A DNA stretch of 64,000 bases, from contig JBECKW010000112.1 in NCBI GenBank assembly GCA_040235505.1, positions 16,711 to 80,710 on the forward strand, in the 5' to 3' direction. Shown here one piece after another: positions 16,733 through 25,751 of this stretch (within the stretch, counting starts at the first letter, position 1; each line of letters starts with the position of its first letter). Source of the DNA: JBECKW01 sp040235505. Lineage in GTDB: Bacteria; Desulfobacterota; Desulfobacteria; Desulfobacterales; JAFDDL01. The notes under the pieces are model-generated. The model saw only the letters and a list, made by a program, of their open reading frames with translations, did not search any database and was not told the origin of the DNA. Position numbers and translations under genes: made by a program.

Positions 16733-16864
16733 ATGCACGGGATTTATTACACGCTTCAGCAATTTCTGACCCACGCCAAGGGGGTCACCTACATCATCAT
16801 GGTGCTGGCACTGCTTGCCTTTCTGGGGTTCTGGCGGTTTCTGGCAGGAAACGACGAAGACTAA
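16733..16864 (+). CDS. hmcD: HmcD, 43-residue single-span subunit
   Basis: This very short gene encodes MHGIYYTLQQFLTH followed by one transmembrane helix (about residues 18-38) and an acidic end (NDED). It has a good ribosome binding site (AGGAGG, 1-2 bases after the hmcC stop) and sits between hmcC and hmcE exactly where the small HmcD subunit lies in Desulfovibrio hmc operons. Length and topology match the known small subunit. Its role within the complex is not defined. Confidence 0.85.
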   Translation: MHGIYYTLQQFLTHAKGVTYIIMVLALLAFLGFWRFLAGNDED

Positions 16865-16879
16865 AGGAGAGAAACAGCC

Positions 16880-17557
16880 ATGTATGAATTTGTCACCGGC
16901 CCATTGGCATGGTTTGCCTTTGCCGTCTTTTTCATCGGAATTCTTTACCGGATTGTCTGGTATTTCCGGGGCCTCGACTGGCAGGCCGACCGGGTTGCCT
17001 ACACCGAGCATGCAGCTTACGGACTGCGGGGAGCCATCCGGTCCATCGTGTACTGGATCGTTCCCTTCGGAAGCCACAGCTGGCGTTTTTATAAGGGGAC
17101 GACCGTCCTGGTGTTCGCCTTCCATATCGGACTTCTCTTCACCCCGATTTTCCTGCGGGCGCACAATGTGCTGCTTTTCGAGAAATGGGGCGTGCACCTC
17201 TGGTCCATGCCAGAAGGGCTTGCGGATGTGTTGACGGTGGTGGTGATGGTGGCGGCCCTGTTTTTACTGCTTCGCCGAATCGCCTACCCCCAGATCCGGA
17301 TCCTCACGAACCTGTATGACTATCTGCTGCTGGTGATCGCAGTGGCGCCTTTTGTAACGGGGTTTCTGGCCCATCATCAGGTGGGGAACTACAATTTCTG
17401 GCTGATTGCCCATATTCTCTGCGGGGAGTTGTGGCTGGTGGCCGTACCGCTGACGAAGCTCTCCCACTTTATTCTATTTTTCCTGTCCCGCGCCCAGATC
17501 GGCATGGATTTCGGCATCAAACGCGGCGGCATGAAAAACAAGGGGATGGTCTGGTAA
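16880..17557 (+). CDS. hmcE: HmcE, NarI-like membrane subunit
   Basis: A 225-residue protein with about five transmembrane helices (around residues 8-28, 75-95, 118-135, 150-170 and 180-200), resembling NarI/DsrM-type cytochrome b subunits. His residues in helices (HIGLLF, FLAHHQVGNYNFWLIAHILCG, TKLSHFI) are candidate haem b ligands. An AAAGGAGAG lies 9 bases upstream. In the Hmc complex it would work with HmcF on the cytoplasmic side. Confidence 0.9.
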   Translation: MYEFVTGPLAWFAFAVFFIGILYRIVWYFRGLDWQADRVAYTEHAAYGLRGAIRSIVYWIVPFGSHSWRFYKGTTVLVFAFHIGLLFTPIFLRAHNVLLFEKWGVHLWSMPEGLADVLTVVVMVAALFLLLRRIAYPQIRILTNLYDYLLLVIAVAPFVTGFLAHHQVGNYNFWLIAHILCGELWLVAVPLTKLSHFILFFLSRAQIGMDFGIKRGGMKNKGMVW

Positions 17558-17591
17558 CTATTAACCGCCATAGACAGGATGGAAACGTAAA

Positions 17592-18980
17592 ATGCCTGAA
17601 GGAATACTCTGCAACAAAAAGCCGGTAACGACCAAGGAAATGCTGGATGCGCTTTTGGCCGACAAGAGCGGAAAACAGTATTACGAAGAGATGAAACAGC
17701 TGGATGTGGACCAGAAGGCCCTGTGGGCCGCCATCCAGAAGAGCCTGAAATCCCGGACCAAGACCTGGCTCGAAATCTGCGCCCACTGCGGCATGTGTGC
17801 CGACAGCTGCTTTTTCTACCTGGCCAACAACAAGGACCCCAAGCAGGTACCCTCCTACAAGATCCAGTCGACCCTCGGTGAATTGGTCCGGCGAAAAGGA
17901 AAAGTGGACAACGAGTTCATGATCAAGGTCATGGACACGGCCTGGGGAAAATGCACCTGCTGCAACCGGTGCGGCCTGTATTGCCCCTTCGGCATCGACA
18001 TGGGCGTCATGTTCAGCTATCTGCGGGGCCTCTGCTATTCCCAGGGATTCGTGCCGTGGGAGATGAAAATAGGTGCCGGCATGCACCGGATCTACCGGGC
18101 CCAGATGGACATCACCACCGAGGACTGGGTGGAGACCTGCGAGTGGATGGCCGAGGAGTACGAGGAGGATTGGCCGGGGCTCGAGATTCCGGTGGACAAG
18201 GAGGACGCGGACATCATCTACACGGTCAACGCCCGGGAACCCAAGCATTATCCCGAGGATCTGGCCGAAGCGGCGATCCTGTTTCACCTGGCGGGCGAAA
18301 ACTGGACCGTGCCCAGCGAAGGGTGGGAGGAAACCAGCCTGGCCATGTTTGCCGGCGACTGGGAGGCCTGCAAGATTCAGGTACAATCGGTCTATGATGC
18401 CATCGACCGGCTCAAGCCAAAGAAAATGGTGGTCACCGAGTGCGGCCATGCCTACCGCGCCACGGTCATCGAAGGCCCCTATTGGGCCGGGCTCAAAACC
18501 GGCCGCACACCGGTGGAGAGCTTCCACTACGTGGAATGGGTGGCGGAAATGCTTCGCACCGGACGTATCAAGATCGACCCGGCCAAGAAAATCAAGGAGC
18601 CCGTCACCTACCAGGATTCCTGTAACTACATCCGGAACGCCGGCCTCAAGGAAGCCGCCCGGGAAATCATGAGTTACATTGCCGAAGACTTCCGGGAGAT
18701 GAAACCCTGCAAGGAGCACAACTTCTGTTGCGGCGGTGGCGGCGGCATGAACGGCGTCGGCCGGTACCGGACGCAGCGAAACATCGGCCTCCAGGTCAAG
18801 CGGGATCAGATCCTTGCCACCGGGGCAAAACTGGTCATCAGTCCTTGCCACAACTGCTGGGACGCCATCCGGGATCTTGAGGAAGTCTATAAAATCGGCA
18901 TTCGCTGGTCCTTCCTGAAACCGCTTCTGATCGAAATGGCCATCGTGCCGGATCATCTGAAACCACCGGAGGACGAATAG
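17592..18980 (+). CDS. hmcF: HmcF, cytoplasmic Fe-S / CCG-domain subunit
   Basis: A 462-residue soluble protein. Two [4Fe-4S] motifs are present, CAHCGMCADSC (about residue 62) and CTCCNRCGLYCPFGID (about 121). Two heterodisulfide reductase-type CCG domains follow, with TECGHAYRATV and DSCNYIRNAG, then HNFCCGGGGGMNGVGR and SPCHNCWD. This is the HdrD/DsrK-like architecture of HmcF and suggests thiol/disulfide or Fe-S chemistry on the cytoplasmic face. It is the last gene of the operon; a terminator follows at 19071. Confidence 0.93.
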   Translation: MPEGILCNKKPVTTKEMLDALLADKSGKQYYEEMKQLDVDQKALWAAIQKSLKSRTKTWLEICAHCGMCADSCFFYLANNKDPKQVPSYKIQSTLGELVRRKGKVDNEFMIKVMDTAWGKCTCCNRCGLYCPFGIDMGVMFSYLRGLCYSQGFVPWEMKIGAGMHRIYRAQMDITTEDWVETCEWMAEEYEEDWPGLEIPVDKEDADIIYTVNAREPKHYPEDLAEAAILFHLAGENWTVPSEGWEETSLAMFAGDWEACKIQVQSVYDAIDRLKPKKMVVTECGHAYRATVIEGPYWAGLKTGRTPVESFHYVEWVAEMLRTGRIKIDPAKKIKEPVTYQDSCNYIRNAGLKEAAREIMSYIAEDFREMKPCKEHNFCCGGGGGMNGVGRYRTQRNIGLQVKRDQILATGAKLVISPCHNCWDAIRDLEEVYKIGIRWSFLKPLLIEMAIVPDHLKPPEDE

Positions 18981-19070
18981 ATTGATGAAGTCGTAAAAGA
19001 TCGGGATCACCACGAAGAATTCTGTTTAATGCCCCCTTGAGGGGTACACGAAGAGCACGAAGAAAAAAAT

Positions 19071-19114
19071 AAAGGCGTAGACGTTGAAATGTTTCAGGGT
19101 CTGCGCCTTTTTGT
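19071..19114 (+). terminator. Rho-independent terminator of the hmc operon
   Basis: A 12-bp stem, AAAGGCGTAGAC / GTCTGCGCCTTT (one G-T wobble, 16-base loop), is followed by T-rich sequence. A smaller CCCC/GGGG hairpin precedes it at 19032-19043. Confidence 0.8.
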
Positions 19115-19169
19115 ATGAAGAGTCGCTTTTTAAAGAACGCGCAAATGAAGTCGCCAGATACGCAAACTA

Positions 19170-19383
19170 GCCGATCCGGGGAAGGATTTTGGCGGAAGCC
19201 GGGTCGCCTGTTTGAAACGGATTACAGATTCTTAAGAAAATCAGAATGGGATCCCGGAAATGAGTACTGTTCGCCCCAAGATTTATGGGGTCGTATCTTC
19301 AATGGTTCCGGCGCTGATTTTCTTTAGAAGCTGTTATCCGTGAGTTCGAGCCGGCTTCCGCCAAAATCCTTCCCCGGATCGGC
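19170..19383. mobile_element. MITE-like 214-bp palindromic element
   Basis: Perfect 33-bp inverted arms lie at 19170-19202 and 19351-19383. Just inside them, a second imperfect inverted match continues the pairing: CGGATTACAG.TTCTTAAGAAAATCAG against the reverse complement of CTGATTTTCTTTAGAAGC.GTTATCCG. The whole element could fold into one long hairpin. It has no credible coding capacity and no obvious target-site duplication. MITE, attC-like or other origin is undecided. Confidence 0.75.
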
Positions 19384-19531
19384 GGGTCTCACCCCCCAAA
19401 CGAAATTTAATCCTTCTTCCTGAAGTATTATGCTTCAAGCCTTTAGGCCATTTCCACCTATTTTCCAGATGAATTCTTCGCAATCTGCAGGTATAATAAT
19501 AGATCGGGGTTAAACCATGGGAGAAAAAGCA

Positions 19532-22500
19532 ATGAACAAAGATGCCATGGATGTTATCACCACACGGGCCATTGACCGCGCCAAACTTTGGCAGGCGCTT
19601 TCCGACAGGGAGAAAACTCCCGACGAAAAAATCCTCCTCCGGCGGCTCGACAGACTCATTTCCCGACCCGACGGGAAGGCGGCCATGGTGAAGCTCATCG
19701 ACCAGAGCTTCCGTTCGAAAAACCCCGAAAGGGTGGCCGATCAGATTCAATTCATTTTCAAGACCCACGGTATCCCGAATTATTTCTCCGCCGGAGACCG
19801 CCTGCTGGTACAGCTGTTTCTCCAGGTGGGCCGGCATTTCCCCCGCCTGTCGGTTCCCGCCATCATCGCCAGAATGCGAAAGGACAGCAGCCGGTCCATT
19901 ATCTCCGGACACCGGCCGGCATTTACCCGATATCTGGACAAACGCAAAACCGAAGGCGTCCGCCTCAACATCAACCACCTCGGCGAGGCGGTACTCGGCG
20001 AAGGAGAGGCCCGCCGGCATTTTGAAACGTACCTTTCCGACCTGAACGATCCCCGCATCGAATGCATCTCGGTCAAGGCCTCATCCCTCTACTCCCAGAT
20101 CACCCCCCTGGCCTTCGACGCGTCCCTCCGAATTCTCCGGGAACGCCTGGAAGGCCTTTACCGAACGGCCGCTCGCTGCCGCTACCGGTCGATGGACGGC
20201 CGACAGGTTCCCAAATTCGTCAACCTGGACATGGAGGGTTACCGGGATGTCGAGCTCACGGTGGCCGCCTTTCGCGCCGCCCTCGAACTTCCGGAACTGG
20301 TGGACGTTTCGGCGGGCATCGCCCTCCAAGCCTACCTTCCGGATGCCGCCGCAATCCAGGAAACGCTCACTGCGTGGGCCGAAGACCGGGTCCGCCGGGG
20401 CGGGGCACCCATTTATCTTCGCATCGTCAAGGGCGCCAACATGGAAATGGAACGCGTCGAATCGGCCATCCGAAACTGGCCCTCCCCGACCTTTGACAAC
20501 AAGCTTGCCGTGGACGCTAATTTCAAGCGAATGATAACCTTCGGCATGACGGGAGACAGGACCCGGTCCGTTCACCTCGGCATCGCCTCCCACAACCTGT
20601 TTGATATTGCCTGGGCCTGGGAGCTTTCCCTGGCGGAACGGGTCGCAGACAACGTCACCTTCGAGATGCTCGAGGGGATGGCCGACCATGTCCGGCGGGC
20701 TGTTCAGATGGATGTGGGTCGGATGCTTCTCTATGCGCCGGTGGCGGATCGGCACAATTTCATCAGCGCCATCGCCTACCTGGTGCGGCGTCTCGATGAG
20801 AACACCGGCTCCGACAACTTCCTCCATCATGCCCCCCGGCTTCAAGCCGGATCGAAGGCCTGGCGGGGCCTGGAGCGCCAGTTCCTGGCCTCACTCCGGT
20901 CCTGGGACGAAATTCCGGGCGCCCCCTTCCGAACCCAGAACCGGTTGGCGGAATCCCCGTCTGAATCCCACCGGCTTTCTCCGGACGCCCCGTTCACCAA
21001 CGAGCCGGATACCGACTTTTCCCTTTCCCAAAACCGTGAGTGGGCTGGCGGCATCCGGGAAAAATGGAAACCCGGCCCCGAAACCGAAGCCATTGAAATC
21101 CCCCTCGCCATTGCCGGTGAAGATGTTTTTTCCGGTCGGGATACCGCCGGATGCCCAGACCCGTCCCGACCAAATCCATCCCAACCCGATCCATCCCAAC
21201 CCGAGCCTTCCCAGGCGGGAGAGGGAAAGGCTGCCGCTCCCGGCCCATTTGCCCGGTTCGCCCTTGCCACCGAGGCGGACGCTGCCCGGGCAGCCCTCAC
21301 GGCCGCCGATGATTCCGACGGATGGCGGAAAAAATCCGGGGAGGAGCGGCGACGGATTTTTGCCGAGGTGGCCAGGCAACTCCGAATCCACCGGGGGGAC
21401 CTCATGGGAGCTGCGGCCGCCGAGACGGGAAAGCTTTTTCCCGAGTCGGACCCGGAGGTCTCCGAGGCCATCGATTTCGTGGAATATTATCCCCGCTCCG
21501 CTGACGCCTTTGTTCGGCTTCCCACAATCTCCGCCCAACCCAAGGGGGTGGGGTTGGTTATCGCTCCCTGGAATTTTCCCATTGCCATCCCCTGCGGCGG
21601 TATTACGGCGGCGCTTTCGGCCGGAAACACCGTCATTTTCAAACCTTCTTCCCAGGCGGTCCTCACGGGCCGGGAGCTTTGCCGCTGCTTCTGGGACGCC
21701 GGAATTTCGAAAAACACGCTCCAGTTCATTCCCTGTCGGGGAGAAGCCGCCGCAGGCACCCTGACGCAGCGTCCGGAAATCGATTTCATTATCTTCACCG
21801 GCGGCACCGACACGGCTCTGAATATCCTCTCCGGGCGGCCGGACATCCGGCTGGCGGCGGAAACCGGGGGCAAAAACGCCACCATCGTGACGGCCATGGC
21901 CGATCGGGACCAGGCGATTTTGGACGTGGTGCATTCGGCCTTTTCAAACAGCGGCCAGAAATGCTCGGCCACCTCCCTCCTGATCCTGGAAAAGGAGGTC
22001 TATGACGATCCGAACTTCAAGGCCCGGCTCGTAGATGCCGCCGAAAGCCTTCCGGTGGGCTCGGCCTGGGCCTTTGAAACCCGCATGGGACCCCTCATCC
22101 GGCCCCCTTCCGGGAAGCTCCTGGAGGCCCTCACCCGGCTTCTGCCCGGCGAGTCCTGGGCCTTGAAACCCCGGCGGCGCCCGGAAAACCCGTACCTGTG
22201 GACCCCCGGCATCAAATGGGGCGTACGCCCCGGCAGCATTACGCACACCACGGAATTTTTCGGCCCGCTCCTCGGGGTTATGCGGGCCGAAAACCTGGCG
22301 GAGGCCGTAGCCCTGGCGAATCAAACCGGCTACGGTCTCACCGCCGGCCTGGAAAGCCTGGATGCCCGGGAGCAGGAATACTGGAAGGAGTCCCTCCGGG
22401 CCGGGAATCTCTACATCAACCGCGGCACCACCGGGGCCGTAGTCCTGCGGCAACCCTTCGGCGGCATGGGAAAATCCGCCCTGGGCGCCGGTATCAAGGC

Positions 22501-23209
22501 GGGCGGTCCCAATTATGTGAGCCAGTTCATGGACTTCAGCGACGCCGGACCGTCCCCGGCGGGCCCCATCCGACACGAGCATCGCCTGCTTCACCTGATT
22601 CAAGACTGGGAGCAGAAGCTTCGTTGGGGAAGCTGGCCGGTGGAAACAGGGACGGACATCGAACGGACCCTTCAGGCGGTGAAGAACTACCTTCACCGGC
22701 ATGAGGATTTTGCCGCCGAAACGGACTTTTTCAATATCCGGGGTCAGGACAACCTGCTCCGATATCTGCCCCTGGGAAGGGTGGTTGTCAGGCTTCATGA
22801 AAAAGACTCTCTTTTCGAGGTCCTTGGACGTCTTGCGGCAGCCGAAATCGCCGGTTGCCGGCCCGAGGCAAGTCTTCCCCCCGGACTTGAAACCTCTGCA
22901 ACGGAATTTCTGCGCGGGTCCGAAGGCATCCGGTTTTTAGACACCATCCCTCTTCGCACACAGACTGATGAAGAACTCGCTGCAGTGGTATCGAGGAAGA
23001 TCCGTCTTCGCTATGCCGCGCCGGATCGTGTCCCGGAGCAAATCCTCCGGTGCGCGGCGGCCGCCGGAGCCTACATCGCCCGGGCCCCCGTACTGATGGA
23101 AGGCCGCCTGGAATTCCTTCATTACCTGCAGGAGCAGAGCATCTGCCATAACTACCACCGGTACGGCAACCTGGGCGACCGGGCGCCGGCATTCTCGGGC
23201 GGCGCATGA
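19532..23209 (+). CDS. putA: PutA-type proline dehydrogenase / P5C dehydrogenase
   Basis: A 1225-residue bifunctional enzyme converting proline to glutamate. The N-terminal half (about residues 50-470) is the FAD-dependent ProDH barrel (INHLGEAVLGEGEA, ISVKASSLYSQ, LRIVKGANMEMERV). The C-terminal half (about 590-1010) is the aldehyde dehydrogenase domain (APWNFPIAIP, catalytic Glu in AETGGKN, catalytic Cys in SNSGQKCSATS). About 210 further residues lack a clear match. There is no N-terminal DNA-binding domain, so it is not a self-repressing PutA. A Pro/Ser-rich linker joins the halves (see repeat at 21165-21220). The start at 19532 is preferred for GGGAGA 7 bases upstream; ATG 19517 is the alternative. 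It heads a four-gene operon. Confidence 0.92.
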   Translation: MNKDAMDVITTRAIDRAKLWQALSDREKTPDEKILLRRLDRLISRPDGKAAMVKLIDQSFRSKNPERVADQIQFIFKTHGIPNYFSAGDRLLVQLFLQVGRHFPRLSVPAIIARMRKDSSRSIISGHRPAFTRYLDKRKTEGVRLNINHLGEAVLGEGEARRHFETYLSDLNDPRIECISVKASSLYSQITPLAFDASLRILRERLEGLYRTAARCRYRSMDGRQVPKFVNLDMEGYRDVELTVAAFRAALELPELVDVSAGIALQAYLPDAAAIQETLTAWAEDRVRRGGAPIYLRIVKGANMEMERVESAIRNWPSPTFDNKLAVDANFKRMITFGMTGDRTRSVHLGIASHNLFDIAWAWELSLAERVADNVTFEMLEGMADHVRRAVQMDVGRMLLYAPVADRHNFISAIAYLVRRLDENTGSDNFLHHAPRLQAGSKAWRGLERQFLASLRSWDEIPGAPFRTQNRLAESPSESHRLSPDAPFTNEPDTDFSLSQNREWAGGIREKWKPGPETEAIEIPLAIAGEDVFSGRDTAGCPDPSRPNPSQPDPSQPEPSQAGEGKAAAPGPFARFALATEADAARAALTAADDSDGWRKKSGEERRRIFAEVARQLRIHRGDLMGAAAAETGKLFPESDPEVSEAIDFVEYYPRSADAFVRLPTISAQPKGVGLVIAPWNFPIAIPCGGITAALSAGNTVIFKPSSQAVLTGRELCRCFWDAGISKNTLQFIPCRGEAAAGTLTQRPEIDFIIFTGGTDTALNILSGRPDIRLAAETGGKNATIVTAMADRDQAILDVVHSAFSNSGQKCSATSLLILEKEVYDDPNFKARLVDAAESLPVGSAWAFETRMGPLIRPPSGKLLEALTRLLPGESWALKPRRRPENPYLWTPGIKWGVRPGSITHTTEFFGPLLGVMRAENLAEAVALANQTGYGLTAGLESLDAREQEYWKESLRAGNLYINRGTTGAVVLRQPFGGMGKSALGAGIKAGGPNYVSQFMDFSDAGPSPAGPIRHEHRLLHLIQDWEQKLRWGSWPVETGTDIERTLQAVKNYLHRHEDFAAETDFFNIRGQDNLLRYLPLGRVVVRLHEKDSLFEVLGRLAAAEIAGCRPEASLPPGLETSATEFLRGSEGIRFLDTIPLRTQTDEELAAVVSRKIRLRYAAPDRVPEQILRCAAAAGAYIARAPVLMEGRLEFLHYLQEQSICHNYHRYGNLGDRAPAFSGGA
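21165..21220 (+). repeat. 15-bp tandem repeat inside putA
   Basis: About three imperfect copies of a 15-bp unit (CCATCCCAACCCGAT-like) encode PSQPD/PSQPE repeats in the linker between the two enzymatic halves. The 15-bp period keeps the frame, so copy number can vary without breaking the gene. Confidence 0.7.
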
Positions 23210-23238
23210 CCGGGACAATCGAATACGGAGGACCACTG

Positions 23239-24432
23239 ATGGATACGGCAGAATATATCGCCCTTGAAGAAACCTACGGTGCCCACAACTACCATCCTCT
23301 GGATGTCGTGTTGTCCCGTGGAGAGGGTGTATGGGTCTGGGACGTGAAAGGCCGGCGGTATCTGGACTGTTTGTCCGCCTATTCCGCGGTCAACCAGGGC
23401 CACTGCCACCCCCGCATCCTGAAAACCCTTGTGGAACAGGCCCAAAGGCTTACCCTCACCTCCCGGGCCTTTCGAAACGATCAGCTGGGTCTTTTCTATA
23501 AGGAACTCTGCGAAGCAACCCGCTCACACAAGGTACTGCCTATGAACAGCGGGGCGGAGGCCGTGGAAACCGCCATTAAAACCGTCCGGAAATGGGGTTA
23601 CCAGACAAAAGGCATCCCCGGGGACCGGGCGGAAATCATCGCGTGCGCCGGCAACTTTCACGGCCGCACCATCACCATCGTCGGTTTCAGCACCGAGGAG
23701 ACTTCCCGTCGGGGCTTCGGCCCATTTACCCCCGGATTTAAAATCGTTCCCTTCGGCGACGCCGATGCCTTTGAGGCGGCCGTCACTCCCAATACGGTCG
23801 GCTTTCTGGTGGAACCGATCCAGGGGGAAGCGGGGGTCATCATCCCCCCCGACGATTATCTTTCGAAGGTCAAAACCGTTTGCCGCCAACGGGGAATCCT
23901 GCTGATCCTGGATGAAATCCAGACCGGTCTCGGCCGGACCGGCAAACTTCTCGCCGAGGAACACAGCGGCATCGAGGCGGACCTCACCCTGGTGGGGAAA
24001 GCACTTTCCGGAGGATTCTATCCCGTCTCCGCGGTGCTCTCGAACAGCGAAGTCATGGACGTGCTCAAACCCGGAGAACATGGCAGCACCTTTGGCGGAA
24101 ACCCCCTTGCCTGCGCCGTGGCCCGGACCGCCCTGAAGGTGCTGCTGGAGGAGGGCATGATCGAAAACGCACGGGAAACCGGCGCTTATTTTCTCGACAG
24201 CCTGCGACAGATCGCCACCCCCGAAGTGCGGGAGGTCCGGGGCAAGGGCCTCATGATCGCCATGGAATTTCACCCGGAAGTCGGGGGTGCCCGGCGGATC
24301 TGCGAAAAGCTGATGGGACGGGGCCTCCTGTGCAAGGAAACCCACGAACACATCCTCCGGTTCGCCCCGCCGCTGATCGTCGACCGGGAAACGGTGGACT
24401 GGGCCGTTGAACGAATCAGTGAGGTCATATGA
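23239..24432 (+). CDS. rocD: Ornithine aminotransferase
   Basis: A 397-residue class III PLP aminotransferase. It begins MDTAEYIALEETYGAHNYHPL, matching RocD/OAT N-termini, and carries NSGAEAVETAIK (cofactor phosphate loop), CAGNFHGRT, LDEIQTGLGRTGK and the PLP lysine in LVGKALSGG. It interconverts ornithine and 2-oxo acid with glutamate semialdehyde, which PutA can oxidise. The start at 23239 is chosen for GGAGG 7 bases upstream; a frame from 23206 overlaps putA without a site. It overlaps the next gene by 4 bases. Confidence 0.92.
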   Translation: MDTAEYIALEETYGAHNYHPLDVVLSRGEGVWVWDVKGRRYLDCLSAYSAVNQGHCHPRILKTLVEQAQRLTLTSRAFRNDQLGLFYKELCEATRSHKVLPMNSGAEAVETAIKTVRKWGYQTKGIPGDRAEIIACAGNFHGRTITIVGFSTEETSRRGFGPFTPGFKIVPFGDADAFEAAVTPNTVGFLVEPIQGEAGVIIPPDDYLSKVKTVCRQRGILLILDEIQTGLGRTGKLLAEEHSGIEADLTLVGKALSGGFYPVSAVLSNSEVMDVLKPGEHGSTFGGNPLACAVARTALKVLLEEGMIENARETGAYFLDSLRQIATPEVREVRGKGLMIAMEFHPEVGGARRICEKLMGRGLLCKETHEHILRFAPPLIVDRETVDWAVERISEVI

Positions 24433-25751
24433 TCGAAAACGTTATCATCATGGGTGCGGCCGGACGCGATTTTCACAACTTCAACGTCTATTTCCGGGGG
24501 AATCCACGGTACCGCGTCATCGGCTTTACCGCCACCCAGATCCCGAACATCGACGGCCGGCGCTACCCGTCCGCCCTGGCGGGCCCGGATTATCCCGAGG
24601 GCATTCCAATTTTTCCAGATGCCCGCCTGGCGGATCTCATCCGAGAACACCGGGTAGACCTCGTGGCTTTCTCCTACAGCGACGTATCGCACGAGGAAGT
24701 CATGCACAAAGCCGCCATTGTGACCGCGGCGGGGGCGGATTTCCTCATGATCGGGGCATCCTACACCATGCTGGCCTCTCGAAAAACAGTGGTCTCCGTC
24801 TGCGCGGTCCGAACCGGATGCGGGAAATCCCAAACCAGCCGGGAGGTGGTCCGGATCCTGAAGGCGATGGGGAAAAGGGTGGTCCTGGTCCGGCATCCCA
24901 TGCCTTACGGCGATCTGGCCCGCCAGGTGGTTCAGCGCTTCGCCGTCCCGGAGGACCTCGACCGGCACCAGTGCACCATCGAGGAGCGGGAAGAGTACGA
25001 GCCGATCATCTCCATGGGCGCCGTGGTCTATGCCGGGGTGGACTATGAGAAGATCCTGATGCAGGCCGAGGCGGAGGCCGATGTCGTGGTCTGGGACGGC
25101 GGTAACAACGATACCCCCTTTTTCAAACCGGACGTGGCCATCGTCGTCTTCGATCCCCATCGGGCCGGGCATGAAACCGCCTATCACCCCGGCGAAACCA
25201 ATATGCTCATGGCCGATATCGCCGTCATCAACAAGGTAGACAGTGCCGATGCGGACAAGGTGGACCGGGTCCGCCAGACCATCGGCCGCCACAACCCCGC
25301 CGCGGACATCATCCTGGCCGATTCGAAAATTACCGCGGATAATCCCGGACAAATCCGGGGCAAACGGGTGCTCGTTATCGAGGACGGCCCCACCCTGACC
25401 CATGGCGGGATGGCCTTTGGGGCCGGCACCTTAGCCGCCCGAAGGTTTCTTGCCGCCGAAGCCGTCGACCCCCGGCCGTATCTGAAGGGGAGCCTGAAAA
25501 AAACCTTTGCCGCCTACCCGGCGATCGGCCGGCTGCTTCCGGCCATGGGATACAACCCCCGACAGATCGAGGACCTGGAGGCCACCATCAATTCCACCGA
25601 CTGCGACCTGGTGCTCGCCGCCACCCCCATTGATCTCACCCGGGTCGTGCGTGTTGAAAAACCGATCATTCGAATCCGGTACGAATACAAAGACCATGGT
25701 TCGCCCGCCCTGGCCGCCGTACTCCGGAAAAGATTGGAAACGACACCGTGA
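24429..25751 (+). CDS. Cyclic 2,3-diphosphoglycerate synthetase-like P-loop protein
   Basis: A 440-residue protein. The N-terminal Rossmann-like part (VIIMGAAGRDFHNFN) is followed by a P-loop (CAVRTGCGKSQTSREV, about 121-136) and NKVD (about 269) as in SIMIBI-class NTPases. The sequence matches proteins annotated as cyclic 2,3-diphosphoglycerate synthetase (archaeal CpgS). In bacteria such genes commonly neighbour carbamate kinase and other arginine/ornithine genes, as here, so a role in carbamoyl phosphate metabolism is at least as likely as cDPG synthesis. It is translationally coupled at both ends (ATGA with rocD, GTGA with arcC). Confidence 0.75.
   Translation: MIENVIIMGAAGRDFHNFNVYFRGNPRYRVIGFTATQIPNIDGRRYPSALAGPDYPEGIPIFPDARLADLIREHRVDLVAFSYSDVSHEEVMHKAAIVTAAGADFLMIGASYTMLASRKTVVSVCAVRTGCGKSQTSREVVRILKAMGKRVVLVRHPMPYGDLARQVVQRFAVPEDLDRHQCTIEEREEYEPIISMGAVVYAGVDYEKILMQAEAEADVVVWDGGNNDTPFFKPDVAIVVFDPHRAGHETAYHPGETNMLMADIAVINKVDSADADKVDRVRQTIGRHNPAADIILADSKITADNPGQIRGKRVLVIEDGPTLTHGGMAFGAGTLAARRFLAAEAVDPRPYLKGSLKKTFAAYPAIGRLLPAMGYNPRQIEDLEATINSTDCDLVLAATPIDLTRVVRVEKPIIRIRYEYKDHGSPALAAVLRKRLETTP

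Noticed and set aside
19115..19327. 70-codon frame between hmcF and putA
   Set aside because: It lies across the palindromic element and has no ribosome binding site or protein-like composition.
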